DNA of 64,000 nt from Dipteris shenzhenensis (Eukaryota; Polypodiophyta; Polypodiopsida; Gleicheniales), in the NCBI GenBank assembly GCA_047967505.1, contig CM106541.1. The stretch is one strand, 5' to 3'. The translations under genes were made by a program, and so were the position numbers. The stretch's first letter is position 1. Each line of letters opens with the position of its first letter. The notes below the pieces were generated by a model. That model was not told where the DNA came from. It did no database searches and saw only the letters and a list, made by a program, of their open reading frames with translations. Positions 43,253 through 56,600 of this stretch are shown here, one piece after another.

Positions 43253-46200
43253 CTCCCCCTCAAGCTCAATCCCAATTCCTGCATACCAAGTAGGTCTCTG
43301 AACTTGTGCACCTTCTCTGCACCCAATGCCTTCGTGAATATGTCAACTACCTGATCCTCTGTGCTGACATAGACTAGATCAATAAAACCTAATAGAACCT
43401 TCTCCTGCACATAGCACTTAATAATGCACCTCTGCATGGTAGACTGGGTTATTTGCCAAGTGTATACTGCTCATGTTGTCACAATAAATGACAATTGACT
43501 GATTCATATCATAAAGTAGCTTATGCAACCAAGCTACCTCACATGCAGCCATTGTTGCACCCCTGTACTCAGCCTCTGTCTTGACAAGGCAATTGTAGGC
43601 TGTTTATTGCTGCTCCAAATGACTGCATCACTCCCAAATTAGAACACATATCCACTGGTAGATTGTCTATCAGAAATACTACCAACCCAATCAGCATCAT
43701 TGTATCCATGCAATTGTATATGAACCCCAGTCTCATAAAATATTCCATACTGTAATGTGGATTTCACATACCTCAGTATGCATCTAGCCGCATCCAAATG
43801 CAGTTTCCTTGGAGCCTGCATAAACTGACTTACCAATCCAATAGCATAGCTCGAATCTGGCCTGGTAATAGTCATATAAATCAAACTTCCTACTATGCGT
43901 CTGTACATAGTAGGGTCTTCCAGAATCTCACCTGCATCTACGCTCAGCTTCACATTTTGCTCCAAAGGAACTGAAATAGGCTTACAGCCTATCATCCCAT
44001 ATTTGGATAGCATGTCCAATCCATACTGCCTCTGCAAGAGCCGTATCCCATTTGGTGATCTAATCACCTCAATGCCCAAGAAATAACATAGCTCTCCCAA
44101 ATCCTTCATCTCAAACTTCTGCTTCAATAGCATTTTCACATGAAGGATATCTTCATCACTATCACATGTGATGATCAAATCATCAACATAAATGACAAGC
44201 AGCATAATGCCTTTCTTTGTTTTTCTCACATAAAGTGAGAAATCTACCTTGGAAATCTAAAAGCCAATAGTGACAAGATACTATCCTATCTTGTCAGAAC
44301 ATGCTCTAGGTGCTTGCTTCAAGCCATACAAGGCTTTCTTCAACCTGTAAACAAACTGAGGATGAACAACATGAACATAACATGGTGGCTGCTCCATAAA
44401 CACCTCTTCTTGCAAATCACCATGCAAGAAGGCATTCTTTACATCCATCTGATGTAAAGACCATCCCTTTAATGTAGCCATAGCAATGACTACTCTTACA
44501 GTTGCCATCCTTGCAACCGGACTGAATGTTTCTTCATAATCAATGCCATATGTCTATGCATACCCCTTGACAACTAATCTTGCCTTGTATCTATTCACAG
44601 ACCATCTGCATTGTACTTGACCTTATAAACCCACTTACAACCAATTGCATTATTGTCTTTAGGCAAAGGCACCAATTCCCATGTAGCATTTGCTTCCAAG
44701 GCATCCATTTCTTCATCCATGGCTTTCTCCCATTTTTCTTTTCCCATGGCTTGCTCAAAAGAAGTGGGTTCTGGTTCCTATATCACTTTGACCATATAGG
44801 CATAGTGAATGGCTGTAAATCCATCATATTTCAGCCTATCCATAGGATATCTAGCTCTGGTAGACTTGTGCAAAATAGGCTCACTTCTAGGTGCTCTGAA
44901 AACATCCCTGTCTTTCTTACTCTAGGTGTAACAACAAAAGGAATACCCAACTCATCATCAATGCTCTATTTTGAGCCATTGGATTCACCATCCACATAAG
45001 AGTGACCTGCATTCACATCAAACATGGGCTGATCCACCTTCTCTTTTCCTTTTCGTGATACCTGCGTACCATTATCTACATTGCTTTGAGGAGATTCTCC
45101 TGATCTCAATCTACCTGTCCATGGCGAAGTATGTGAACCACTACTAGAGGACACTACAGGTCCACTAATATTTTGTGATTGCTGCTGTGAATTCTGTGCA
45201 GCATTACCATTTTGTGCATCTACATTAATCATCACATTTACTGGTTTATGCCAGCTGCTCATCTCATCAAAAACAACATCTCTACTCACTGTAAACTTAC
45301 GAGTAGAAGGGTTATAGCATCTATACCCTTTTTGCTGCAGAGAATAACCAATAAAGATGCACTTCTCAGCTTTTGGATCCAACTTGGACCTCAACTCAGC
45401 TGGCACATGAACATAGGCAATGCAACCAAAAATTTTCAAATGAGAAATATCTGGTTTCCTACCAGTATACATCTCCTCTGGCATCATGCCATGTATTGCT
45501 ACAGTGGGAGTCCTGTTCATTACGGAAACTGCTGTAGCAACTGCTTCAGCCCAATAATAATTTGGTAGGTCTTTTTCATTTAGCATGGCCCGAGATACCT
45601 CTCCAATATGCAAGTCCATTTCCTTTCTGCAATTCCATTTTGCTATGGGGTATGACTGCATGAATATTGCTGCTTTATGCCATGCTCCTGCAGGAACCTT
45701 GCAAACTCATTTGAGAGGTACTCTCCCCCTCCATCTGACCTTAGGCATTTTATTTGCAAGTTTGTTTCTTTTTCAACCACTTCACTTTTCTTTTTCATAA
45801 AATACACCCAAACTTTTCTGCTGTAGTCATTAATAAAAGTGACAAAATAATGACAGCCTCCAATAGATGCAGCTTTAGTAGTCCACACATTAGAGTGGAT
45901 TAATTCCAATGGCTTCTTACTCTCTTGAACATGCCTAGGAAATGGTTTCCCTACCTGTTTTCCAAATCGACAGGCTTCACATACCTTATGCATTTCTACA
46001 ACCTTGAATTTAGGCAATCTTGCAACAATATTTTGAGCCTGCATTGATTTAAGTCACTGTACATTAACATGACCAATGCGTTTATGCCAGATATCAATAT
46101 CTGCAACTACATCGGTCCCATGTACAAACATTGTTGCACTCAATTCAGGCATGTCCGCATCCAACGTAAACATCCTGCCCTTCTTCTTTCCTTTTGCTAT

Positions 46201-46365
46201 CAAGCGACCGTTATTTTTCATATCCTCAACAAAGCATCCATGTGGATTAAATCTGACCTGTGAGCCCCTGCTCAACCATTTAACTAATAGAAACCAGGTT
46301 CTTGGTGATGTTTGGGACATGAAATACATCAGACAGGTATTTGTTTTCCCATCCTGCATAGACAA
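43213..46365 (-). pseudogene. E2 pol: pre-integrase, integrase, reverse transcriptase, RNase H
   Basis: In order on minus. A pre-integrase block (IWHKRIGHVN, about 46075) is followed by integrase, with CEACRFGKQVG, IHSNVW (the first catalytic Asp replaced by Asn), YFVTFINDYSRKVWVYF and LRSDGGGEY. Then KLDPKAEKCIFIGYS and a spacer. RT blocks include [20 protein letters not shown] (44430-44380), [10 protein letters not shown] and the active-site YVDD (about 44185). RNase H-like GYNDADWVGS...STSGYVF follows near 43690-43640. Stop codons and frame changes occur at several points (near 46054, 45643-45661, 44600, 44280 and after 43639). Catalytically dead. Confidence 0.85.
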
Positions 46366-46643
46366 AGGAATTTTACTAATCTACACAATAGGATATGCAG
46401 TATCATCACCAGTCTCCACAAATCCTGGTCTTTTTATTTTCTTTGCATCCTACATCCATTTTGCATGACCTGTCATGTGGTTTGATGCACCTGAGTCAAC
46501 ATACCACACATCATTGCTTTCTTCTACATTGTCACAGAATTGGTCATGTGCTGCACCATAAATAGATGCTCATTTCTGTCATCACCCCGTCTACTAGAAG
46601 ATGCATAATTCCCTTGCTGCAACTTTCCATTCATGATGTCATT

Positions 46644-47521
46644 CTACTTTTTGTAGAAGTCTTTAGCCATATGACCCATTTTACCACAATAATAGCATTT
46701 AACATTGCTGTTTGCATTTTGACCTCTCTGCCATCCACCACGGCCTCTTTGGCTCCCCCTGCCTCTAGAGTAACCACGTCCTCGTCCATAGGAATGGTTC
46801 TCTTGATTTTGCTGCATATTCTGATTTCTACCATGGCCTCTAGATCGGCCTCCTCTACCTCTGCATCTACCTCTTCTAGTGTTTGAGTAGAAGACAGTAT
46901 CTTTTGAAGTTCCTCTTGAAGAAGATGCACCACCATTTCTTTGCTCTTCAGAAATTAGAACAGCAAACAACTCCTCAAAATTAGGAAATTTTTCACGGAT
47001 GGCAATGGATGTCTGGAACTATGCATAATCCTTTCCTAGACCATTCAAGGTCACAGAAACTAAATCATCATCTTCCACTGGCAACCCAATGGAAGCAAGT
47101 GCATCTGCAATTTTCTTCACCTTCATGTGGTAGTCATTGATGCTTATATTTTCTCTCTGCACATTGTGCAACTCCTGCTTGAGCTACATTTTCCTGGCTT
47201 GCATATTTGTGCTGTACATTTTTGCCAAAGTATCCCATGCCTCCTTTGGCATACTTGCATCCTGAATATGCACAATCATAGAATCTGAAATACTGATAGA
47301 CAGCCAGTTTATAACTTTTCTAGCTCTCTCATGCCATCCTTTAAATGCCTGCATTTCCATTGATTGGGAACATTAGGAAGAGCTAGTTCTTCTTCATTTC
47401 CTGTAATGAACTCCCAATAGCCTTTTCCCATAAGAAAATTCGTCATTCTAAACTTCCATGCTTGGAAGTTGTTCTTGTCAAGCTTTTCAGTGACAATCTG
47501 TGAAAGAGAATCGGATGCCAT
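46644..47521 (-). pseudogene. E2 gag with damaged zinc knuckle
   Basis: The ATG at 47521 opens MASDSLSQIVTEKLDKNNF, then AWKFRMTNFLMGKGYWEFIT of the copia gag N-domain. A frameshift follows near 47335. The UBN2-type region runs in pieces to a Gly/Arg-rich segment (SYGRGRGYSRGRG) and the knuckle CYYCGKMGHMAKDFYKK. The last Cys of CCHC is Phe here. Confidence 0.85.
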
Positions 47522-48019
47522 TACAGAACACTACAAAATATTCTGTCACTACAAAAAACACAGCTTCTGCCTCACACGGGCAAATCTGCAAAACTGATGA
47601 AAGTGGTATTTGACCACACAGTCACTTCCTAGTGACGATTTTGCATCAATACGCAATAAGGATGATTCTATAACTCCCAGTATCTTTGCGCACACGCATA
47701 CGATGCAATTTCTGTGGTAACTTTTCACCAACCTGTAGAGCAGTGGTCGCACAGCAAAAACAGTGCCTGCGAAGAAGTTCTGCCTCCAAAATGGGCCTCG
47801 AAACGGCCTGAAATCAGAAAAATAAAGTCACCCACATCATATATTTCCCTCTTGCCACATCGCGAAGGGCGTCTCAATCTGAGACAATGCTCTCTTGCAC
47901 TTTCCGACTATGCTACCTATAGAGATTTGCTCCCAAACTCGAAAAAGGAAAGCAACACTGGTCCTCTTACCAGGACACCGCAAAATTGGTTTGCTTTCTT
48001 GAGCTCCTTACCGTGAACA

Positions 48020-48033
48020 AGGCTCTGATACCA
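48020..48033 (-). other. E2 primer-binding site (initiator tRNA-Met)
   Basis: On minus it reads TGGTATCAGAGCCT, directly adjoining the 5' LTR; the first twelve bases match the usual initiator-Met site exactly. Confidence 0.9.
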
Positions 48034-48386
48034 TGTGAAGATAGTGGGAGAGAAGGAAGGAAGCTCACTTGTGACTTTCTCACATACACAATGGGGGAAT
48101 ACACACAAAGGTGGAGGCTGAAAATAGTTTTCCTCTTCTTAGTTGTGTAAGCCAAAAAGAACTCTAATACAAAGAAATAGGAGAACCCTATATGTGGGTC
48201 TCAAACCAAACTCAGCTAACTAAGGTGGCATACTAACTGAGCCACAAACTAGAGTACATAAGGATAGATGTCATCCAACTATTATTCATGGGCGGTGTAC
48301 CAATCGCATCTGTAGCTAACAAGTCGGTGACATATATGCACAACGGTCACCCTGGCATATCATGAGTGGAGCTCGATTTCTCAACA
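48034..48386 (-). repeat. E2 5' LTR
   Basis: 353 bp, same boundaries as the 3' LTR, followed on plus by the CTATC target duplication. Confidence 0.95.
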
Positions 48387-48876
48387 CTATCTCACAACCA
48401 ACTTCCCATATCTAACCACTCTTTCTGCCAATATCATAACCTCACTTACCCTTGCTGCTATCACCCTGTTAACCTTCCTCGAGCTCCATCCTAACATCTA
48501 TTCCCTCCATTGTCTCTTTGCTCATGCCTCTCACCATTTTCAACTAACCCAACAATCACAAACTTATGAGCCCCTCACACCTAGCTTCTTCCCCTCCCTT
48601 GATAATCCTACCCTTGAGGATTACCAAGCTGCTCAAACCATTTGCCCAGTTCTTACCCCCCTCCCCTCTGCTCCCCCTTCTACAACTAACACTCTTCCAT
48701 ATTTCTCCCCCATGTTCGCAGATTCTCTCCCTGCCCTGTCATCACCTTTGACACTACTTGTGCTTCCATCAGTAGAAAATGACACAGTATTTGATTTCAA
48801 ATATCAGGATCTACCGGATAATCCAATTCATACTCCCATGCCAAGTTCCAATGATGGGTATGATTTTGATGAGATA
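48387..48876 (+). pseudogene. unrecognised coiled-coil protein, 3' part, cut by E3
   Basis: With one copy of CTATC removed, the frame from 42899 continues at 48392 and stays open for 162 codons up to the E3 LTR at 48877. It contains a hydrophobic segment (LTLAAITLLTFL), then a Pro/Ser/Thr-rich tail (PLPSAPPSTTNTLPYF) and an acidic end. The natural stop is not in the window. Conserved register across E2 shows the insertion came after the frame existed. Confidence 0.6.
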
Positions 48877-49047
48877 TGTGGGGGTTAAAGGTCACTGTGC
48901 CTTTACCTCGGTTATGTACAATACTCAAACACATATATAAATGAATGAAAAAGAAGATTAGGGTAGTTCTCCACCCACCAAAACTTGTGTGGCTCTCTAT
49001 TTCTCTCTCTCCCTCTTCTGTTCTTGCTTCCGTTGAGAGCACTCTCA
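48877..49047 (+). repeat. E3 5' LTR
   Basis: 171 bp, TGTGGGGGTTAAAGG...GAGCACTCTCA. Very short for a copia LTR. It matches both E4 LTRs closely in the opposite orientation. Confidence 0.95.
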
Positions 49048-49049
49048 AC

Positions 49050-49063
49050 TGGTATCAGAGCCC
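49050..49063 (+). other. E3 primer-binding site (initiator tRNA-Met)
   Basis: TGGTATCAGAGCCC, two bases (AC) after the LTR. The first twelve bases fit the initiator-Met site. Confidence 0.9.
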
Positions 49064-50507
49064 AAGTGATCTAGCTGAGCGTGCGTGAATGCTTGAAGCT
49101 CAGCAGCTCTGTGGGAGGAAGGAGAAGCTCTGTGGGAAGCTTTGTGGGTGAATTTACTTGCATCTGAGTATGTAGAGACCTTGGAGGAACCTTTGGAAAA
49201 GTCACTTTGGTTTTGAGAAGTGGTTTTGAGAGCCTATTAAGTGTTTTAAAAGAAAAAGTCGTTTTTTGAGCTTTTCCCTGTTCCGTTCGATGACAGAGAC
49301 TCCATATTGACTTGTAGAGGCAACTATTGCTTGCTTTTGGTGTCCACTTCACTTCAGGAGCTTGGAAACACCTTCATTCTTGAATCTGGGATCATTTCAT
49401 TGGATTTCAGACTCACTGTGTCCGTCTCTGCATTTTTTGCCCGGGTGTTGGAACTCAAGTTTGGAGCAACCATTTGTAGATCTGTCAGTTCCGATGGACT
49501 CAGGAGGTCCTAAAACTTCTATGTTGCTCATCATTCGCACTCCGGTGGAGTTTACAAACAGCTCTATTTCAAAAAATGTTTTTCAGCCCATGTGTTGGAC
49601 CCAGTGATTGAGACCACAGTTTCCAAAACCATCTGTCCCATTGCATTTCGGACGCCCAAGAACCCCTACCTAACAGTTCTTGTGCAATTCGGTGGAGGAT
49701 TTTTAGAGTTATAGATCTCTGTGTATTCGATTTCGTCTCTCTGTTATGCATTTTTCATTCTAAGGTTTTGAAACCTTAGATTTATGCCACATGGCAGTGG
49801 ATAAGAGTTGACTCCCATTTCTCACTCATCTGTTGGGATTTTGGAGTTCTGGTAGAAGAGAGATATGTGCAGATTTTCTTGTTGAGTCTGATTATGCAAT
49901 GGCACCCATGTTTTGAGGCATCTCATGTTCTATTTTTAGTAGCGGTCATTACCGTAGGACCATGATTTCTTGAGCATACCTTATGCAGATCACTCTGGTT
50001 GCAGTTTGAGCAGTGCGCGCTCATTCGTGGTGTGCATTGGGTTGCTGTGGATGATTTTTAGGCCATTTGGATGCGTTGCGATCCTTATTGGATGCATTGA
50101 TAGGCCCAAATTGCCTTGTGGGATGCTATTTTTATGGACGCTTTGCACATGGATGCTATTTTATGCTAAGGGACAGCTTTGACACATTGCAGGTGATGCA
50201 CTGATAGTGCTATGCTCTCTTGGATGAGATATTATTAATGCATGTGCCAGTGGACGGTGTTTAGGCTTGAGTCATTTGGCACTTATTGGCATTTTGGATT
50301 GCCATTGCAGTTGGCATTTTCTTTTGGGCCAGATTTGCTCATATGGATGCATAGTATATGCACGAGTCAGATGCATCTTTTGATGCTTTGAGCTTTGAGT
50401 TTTGGTGATATTTCACTCTATTGTGGCATACACATTTGGGTGCACTTGGTATTTGTGTGATTCTCTCTTGCAGGCACTAGCATTTGGGATTTTGTTTCAT
50501 TTGCATC

Positions 50508-53430
50508 ATGGCATCCTCTTCCATGTTTGAAAGGAGTTTTTCAGCATTAAAAAGTTTGATGGGACAAACTTTTCTTTGTGGAAAGAACAAATAAGGGATG
50601 TGCTTATTCAAAAGAAGCAGATTAAACCCTTGGCAGGGATTGAAGCTAAGCCTGCAAATATGTTTGAGGATGATTGGAATGAGTTGGATGCATTAGCAAA
50701 GTCTACTATTAGACTTCATCTTGTAGAGTCAGTTTATTTCACAGTAGTAAATGAGCAAACTACGAAAGATTTGTGGAAGAAATTGTGTGCCACTTATGAG
50801 AAGGAAACTGCCTCTAATAAAGTTTACCTCATGAAGAGGTTGTTTGAGCTGCAGATGAAGGAAGGGGTCTCCATTGCTTCTCACTTGAATGAATTCAATA
50901 TTATTTTTAGCCAGCTTCAAGCTCAGAAGATGAATTTTGATGTGGAGACTAAGGCAATATTTCTCTTATGTTCATTGCCATCCTCATGGGATACCTTCTG
51001 TATAGCTGTCAGTAACTCTGCACCTGGTGGAGTACTGAAATTTGATGATGTTGTGGGTAGCTTGTTGGCCGAGGAGATTAGACGAAAGTCTATGGATGGC
51101 AACAAGTAGGATGCAGCCTTAAATGTGCAAAGGGGCAGATCACAATTCAGGGGGAAGTCCCAAGAAAGAGGGAAGTCACGTAGCAAATCCAGGGCACGGA
51201 ACATTGAGTGTTACCATTGTGGCAAGAAGGGCCATATGAAAAAGGATTGCTACAAGCTGAAAAGAGAGCAAAAGGATAAGAAAAAGAATGCAAATTGGGG
51301 TGCAAATCAAAAGGAAGAGAGTCCAAGGAGGACAAAGGAAAAGTGAAGATCGAGGAGATCAATGCAGTCACACATGATAGTGACAATGACGTTCTCTTCA
51401 TGTCTAGTTTATCTACAGAGTTGTTTACCACTTCAGATGATGCATATTCCTAGGATTGGATTTTGGATTCTGGTGCTTCATTCCATGTTACTCCCCATAG
51501 GGAATGGTTCTCCACTTATGACAATGGATAGATAGGTTGTGTGCATCTTGGAAATGACTATGCATGTGACATAGTGGGAGCAGGTGACATAAAGTTTTCT
51601 TTTGCAAATGAGTCTGCATTTTTTTTGAAACATGTGAGACATGTGACTAAGCTGACCAAGAGTCTTATTTCAGTGGGTCAGCTAGATGATGCTAGTTTTC
51701 ACACCACTTTTGGCTTTCAGAGTTGGAAAATTCAGAAGGGCTCTATGCTTTTGGCCAGGGGTGCCAAGTGTGGGACTTTGTATCCCTTACATGTATCAGG
51801 GGTATTTGATCATGTTGTTGCAATAACTGAGCAGCCAAGCACTTCTTTGTGGCATTGCAGGTTGGGGTACATGAGCCAAAATGAAATGAAACTCTTATGC
51901 CGTTTGGGTTATGTACCGCATTTGAGTTTCTCTGATTTTGAATTTTGTGAGCATTGTCTCTATGGAAAGCAGACTAAATCAGCCCATAAAAGAAGGGGAA
52001 AGAAAGAGTTTGAAAAGCTTGATTTGGTGCATTCAGACGTATGTGGTCCCATGCCTACACAGTCATTAGGCGGGGCTGAATACTATGTGACATTCATTGA
52101 TGATGCAACTAGGAAAGTGTGGGCTTATGCTATAGCTCGAAAGAGTGATGTGTTCCAGGTATTTTAGAAATGGCTGGCCTTGGTTGAGAATCAGTCAGGT
52201 AGAACGCTTAAATGCCTACGGACTGACAATGGTGGAGAGTATCTCTCTCATGACTTTCAGCATTTCTGTGATACATGTGGGATTAAGAGGGAGCTCACAT
52301 CCCCTCATACTCCAGAGCAAAATCCAATTGTAGAAAAGCTGAACCGTACCATTCAAGAAAGGTTGCAATGCATGCTTTCCAATGCAAGTCTTTCTGGTGG
52401 TTTTTGGGCTGAGGCAATGAAGACTGCAGTGCATGTGATCAATAGATCACCTAGTAAGAGTTTGGATGGTGGTATTCTTGAAGAGGCATGGAGTGGCAAG
52501 AAGCCCTCTTACTCTCATTTGCGTATATTTGGGTGTGAGGCATATGCACATGTGCCAAAAGAGCTTCGAAAGAAGCTAGATCCTAAGTCTAGGAAATGCA
52601 TCTTTCTGGGTTATGGTGAAAGTGGAGAGATGGGCTATCGTCTCTGGGATCCAGAAGCAAAGAAGATCATACGTAGCCATGATGTGGTCTTCAATGAGAA
52701 GAAGATGCATAAGGCACCCATGAGGCATGTGGAAATGAGGAGAATCACTTTCCAGGATGTGAATCCACCTGCATATGTTGATAGACAACAAGCTGTCCAT
52801 GCACCAAATGTACAAGAAATGGTACCACCAAGTACTCCCACAGGTTTACAATCAAGGGTAGATGATGGTTCATCTATTGGTGGAAATGATGAGCCAAATG
52901 TGGCTGATATGCAGGTGGGACAGCAAGCTGAAATGCCCTTGAGAAGATCTTCTAGAGTGTCTAGACCACCTGATAAGTTTATTCCGGGGGTAGACTATGT
53001 GATGCTTACTGATTGCGGGGAGCCTTCTTGCTACAAAGAGGCTATGGTGCACGAGGATCAACGCAAGTGGGAGTATGCTATGCAATCAGAGATGAGTTCA
53101 CTTATGAAGAATAAGACTTGGGACTTGGCTTCTTTGCCACATGGAAAGAAAGCATTGTCATGTAAATGGGTCTACAAAATGAAGGTCACAGGTGTTGATG
53201 TGCCTAGGTACAAGGCCTGTTTGGTTGCTAAAGGGTTCAAGCAAGAGAAGGGTGTGGACTTTGATGAGATATTCTCTCCGGTTGTGAAGATGACCACACT
53301 TAGATGCATGCTTGGACTAGTGGCAGTAGAGGATATGGAGCTTATGCAGATGGATGTCAAGACAGCTTTCTTGCATGGGGATTTGCATGAGGAAATTTAC
53401 ATGGTGCAGCCGGAAGGCTTTGAAGAAAAG
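50508..53430 (+). pseudogene. E3 gag-pol, 5' portion
   Basis: The ATG at 50508 is followed at once by a one-base loss (GAAAGGAG against GAAAAGGAG in E4). The gag UBN2 region then runs to 51107 (TAG; E4 has CAG). The zinc knuckle CYHCGKKGHMKKDC is intact near 51210. A one-base loss lies near 51330. Protease motif DWILDSGASFH follows a TAG at 51451 (CAG in E4). Integrase keeps LVHSDVCGP, FIDDATRKVWAY, LRTDNGGEY and NPIVEKLNRT. TAG at 52165 replaces the CAA of E4. RT begins KALSCKWVYKMK and MDVKTAFLHGDLHEEIYM, and stops at FEEK where E4 enters. Confidence 0.9.
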
Positions 53431-53601
53431 TGAGAGTGCTCTCAACGGAAGTAAGAATGGAAGAAGGAGAGAGGGAGACAAAGAGCCACACAAGTTTTGG
53501 TGGGTGCATAACCACCCTAATCTTCTTTTTCATTCATTTATATATGTGTTTGAGTATTGTACATAACCGGGGTAAAGGCATAGTGACCTTTAACCCCCAC
53601 A
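53431..53601 (-). repeat. E4 3' LTR
   Basis: 171 bp, TGAGAG...CCCCCACA on plus, flanked on the left by the AAAAG duplication. Confidence 0.95.
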
Positions 53602-53654
53602 ACTTCCCACTTAAAGGACAACGTGCCTATAAGGGAGAACAACCAGTGGGCATA

Positions 53655-56600
53655 CTATCCAATGCCCATCAATACACGACAATACTCAAACCGCTGACTA
53701 GGTAGACTCTTCGTCAGCATATCTGCAGGGTTATCATCTGTATGAACCTTAACAAGCTCTATGTGCTTGTCCTCAAGTACCTCCCTGATGAAATGGTACC
53801 TGACCTCAATGTGTTTTGTCTTTGCATGAAAGACCGGATTTCGTGCTAGCTGAATAGCACTCATGGAATCACTATGCAATGTCGGTACACCTGTATAAAT
53901 CCCCAAATCTCCCACAAGCCGATCAAGCCATATAGCCTCCTTGCAACCCTCTGTGGCTGCAACATACTCAGCCTCTTTGGTAGACAAAGCAATGCACTTC
54001 TGTGCGCGAGACATCCATGACACTGCACCACCTGCAAAGGTGAACACATAACCAGAAGTGGATCTCCTACTATCCACATGCCCTGCATAGTCTGAATCTG
54101 TGTACCCAAGTACATGCATGTCTCCTCTACCAAAGCAGATTCACATCTCCTTGGTACCCTTCATGTACCTCATGATGCACTTAACTGCCTCCCAATTCCT
54201 CTTTCCTAGATTCGCCATATACCGGCTAACAACTCCCACTGCAAATGCAATGTCTGGTATAGTAGCTATCATAGCATACATTAGACTCCCAACTGCTGAT
54301 GCATAAGGAACCTTGGCCATCATGGCCCTTTCCTCATCTAATTTGGGACTATCTGTATGACTCAGTTTCACATATGGAGGCAATGGAGTACTCACTGCCT
54401 TCTTCCCCTCCATATTGAAACGTTGCAATACTTTTGTAACATACTCTTTTTGTGAAAGCCAAAGGAGTTTCCTACTTCGATCATGCGTGATGTGCATACC
54501 AAGAATATGACCTGCAAATCCCAAATCCTTCATATCAAAGGCCTCATGCAACTTGGCCTTTAATGCATCTAGCTCATAAGTATTCTTGCTAGCCAGTAGC
54601 ATATCATCCACATATAGTGCCAAGATTATCAGGCTATTATCCTTATCCCTTTTAGTGTAGAGGCAGTGATCAATTTCACTCCTTCTAAAACCCTGAGACC
54701 GAATGAAAGCATCAAACTTCTGATACCATTCTCTAGGCGCTTGGTTAAGACCATAGAGACTCTTCTTCATCTTGCAAACTAAATGCTCTTTGCCCTTTTC
54801 TTCAAAGCCTTCCGGCTGCACCATGTAAATTTCCTCATGCAAATCCCCATGCAAGAAAGCTGTCTTGACATCCATCTGCATAAGCTCCATATCCTCTGAT
54901 GCCACTAGTCCAAGCATGCATCTAAGTGTGGTCATCTTCACAACTGGAGATAATATCTCATCAAAGTCCACACCCTTTTCTTGCTTGAACCCTTTAGCAA
55001 CCAAACGGGCCTTGTACCTAGGCACATCATCACCTGTGACCTTCATTTTGTAGACCCATTTATATGGCAATGCTTTCTTTCCATGTGGCAAAGAAACCAA
55101 GTCCCAACTCTTATTCTTCATAAGTCAACTCATCTCTGATTGCATAGCATACTCCCACTTGCATTGATCCTCGCACATCATAGCCTCTTTGTAGCAAGAA
55201 GGCTTCTCGCAATCAGTAAGCATCACATAGTCTACCCCTGAAATCAACTTATCAGGTGGTCTAGACAGTCTAGAAGATCTTCTCAAGGGCATTTCAGCTT
55301 AGTGTCCCATGCATATCAGCCACATTTGGCTCATCATTTCCACCAATAGATGATCCATCATCTACCCTTGATTGTATACCTGTGGGAGTACTTGGTGGTA
55401 CCATTTCTTGCACATTTGGTGCATGGACAGCTTGCTGTCTATCAACATATGCAGGTGGTTTCACATCCTGGAAAGTGATTCTCCTCATTTCCAAATCCCT
55501 CATAGGTGCCTTATGCATCTTCTTCTCATTGAAGACCACATCATGGCTGCGTATGATCTTCTTTGGTTCTGGATCCCAGAGACGATAGCCCATCTCTCCA
55601 CTTTCACCATAACCTAGAAAGATGCATTTCCTAGACTTAGGATCTAGCTTCTTTTGGCACATGTGCATATGCCTCACACCCAAATATATGCAAATGAGAG
55701 TAAGAGGGCTTCTTGCCACTCCATGCCTCTTCAGGAATACCACCATCCAAACTCTTACTAGGTGATCTATTGATCACATGCACTGCAGTCTTCATTGCCT
55801 CAGCCCAAAAACCACCAGAAAGACTTGCATTGGAAAGCATGCATTGCAACCTTTCTTGAATGGTATGGTTCATCTTTTTTGCAACTGGATTTTGCTCTGG
55901 AGTACGAGGGGATGTGAGCTCCCTCTTAATCCCACGTGTATCACAGAAATGCTGAAAGTAATGAGAGAGATACTCTCCACCATTGTCAGTCCGTAGGCAT
56001 TTAAGCGTTCTACGTGATTGATTCTCAACCAAGGCCAGCCATTTTTGAAATACCTGAAACACATCACTCTTCCGAGCTATAGCATAAGCCCACACTTTCC
56101 TAGTTGCATCATCAATGAATGTCACATAGTATTCAGCCCCGCCTAATGACCATGTAGGCATGGGACCACATACATCTAAATGCACCAAATCAAGCATTTC
56201 AAACTCTTTCTTTCCCCTTCTTTTATGGGATGATTTAGTCTGCTTCCCATAGAGACAATGCTCACAAAATTCAAAATCAGAGAAACTCAAATGCGGTACA
56301 TAACCCAAATGGCATAAGAATTTCATTCCATTATGGCTCATGTGCCCCAACCTGCAATGCCACAAAGAAGTGCTTGGCTGCTCGGTTATTGCAACAACAT
56401 GATCAAATACCCCTGATACATGTAAGGGATACAAAGTCCCACACTTGGCACCCTTGGCCAAAAGCATAGAGCCCTTCTGAATTTTCCAACTCTGAAAGCC
56501 AAAAGTGGTGTGAAAACTAGCATCATCTAGCTGACCCACTGAAATAAGACTCTTGGTCAGCTTAGGCACATGTCTCACATGTTTCAAAAAAAATGCAAAC

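Larger units (their letters stand above)
42900..48386 (-). mobile_element. E2: complete but decayed Ty1/copia element, TSD CTATC
   Basis: Two LTRs of 353 bp (42900-43252 and 48034-48386) flank a minus-oriented internal region with gag and pol. The 5-bp target duplication CTATC lies at 42895-42899 and 48387-48391. I count about a dozen differences between the LTRs (about 3%), so it is not a fresh insertion. It interrupts the coiled-coil pseudogene in frame. Stops and frameshifts run through gag and pol. Order gag, protease, integrase, RT, RNase H marks copia. Confidence 0.95.
48877..53430 (+). mobile_element. E3: Ty1/copia element, 5' part, interrupted by E4
   Basis: The 171-bp 5' LTR (48877-49047) is followed by AC and an initiator-Met primer site, a long leader (49064-50507), then gag-pol until it is split at 53430. 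It resumes at 59149-59335 and is then truncated, so no 3' LTR exists. The bases left of the LTR are AGATA (48872-48876); the partner duplication is lost. E3 and E4 are the same family in opposite orientation. Confidence 0.9.
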
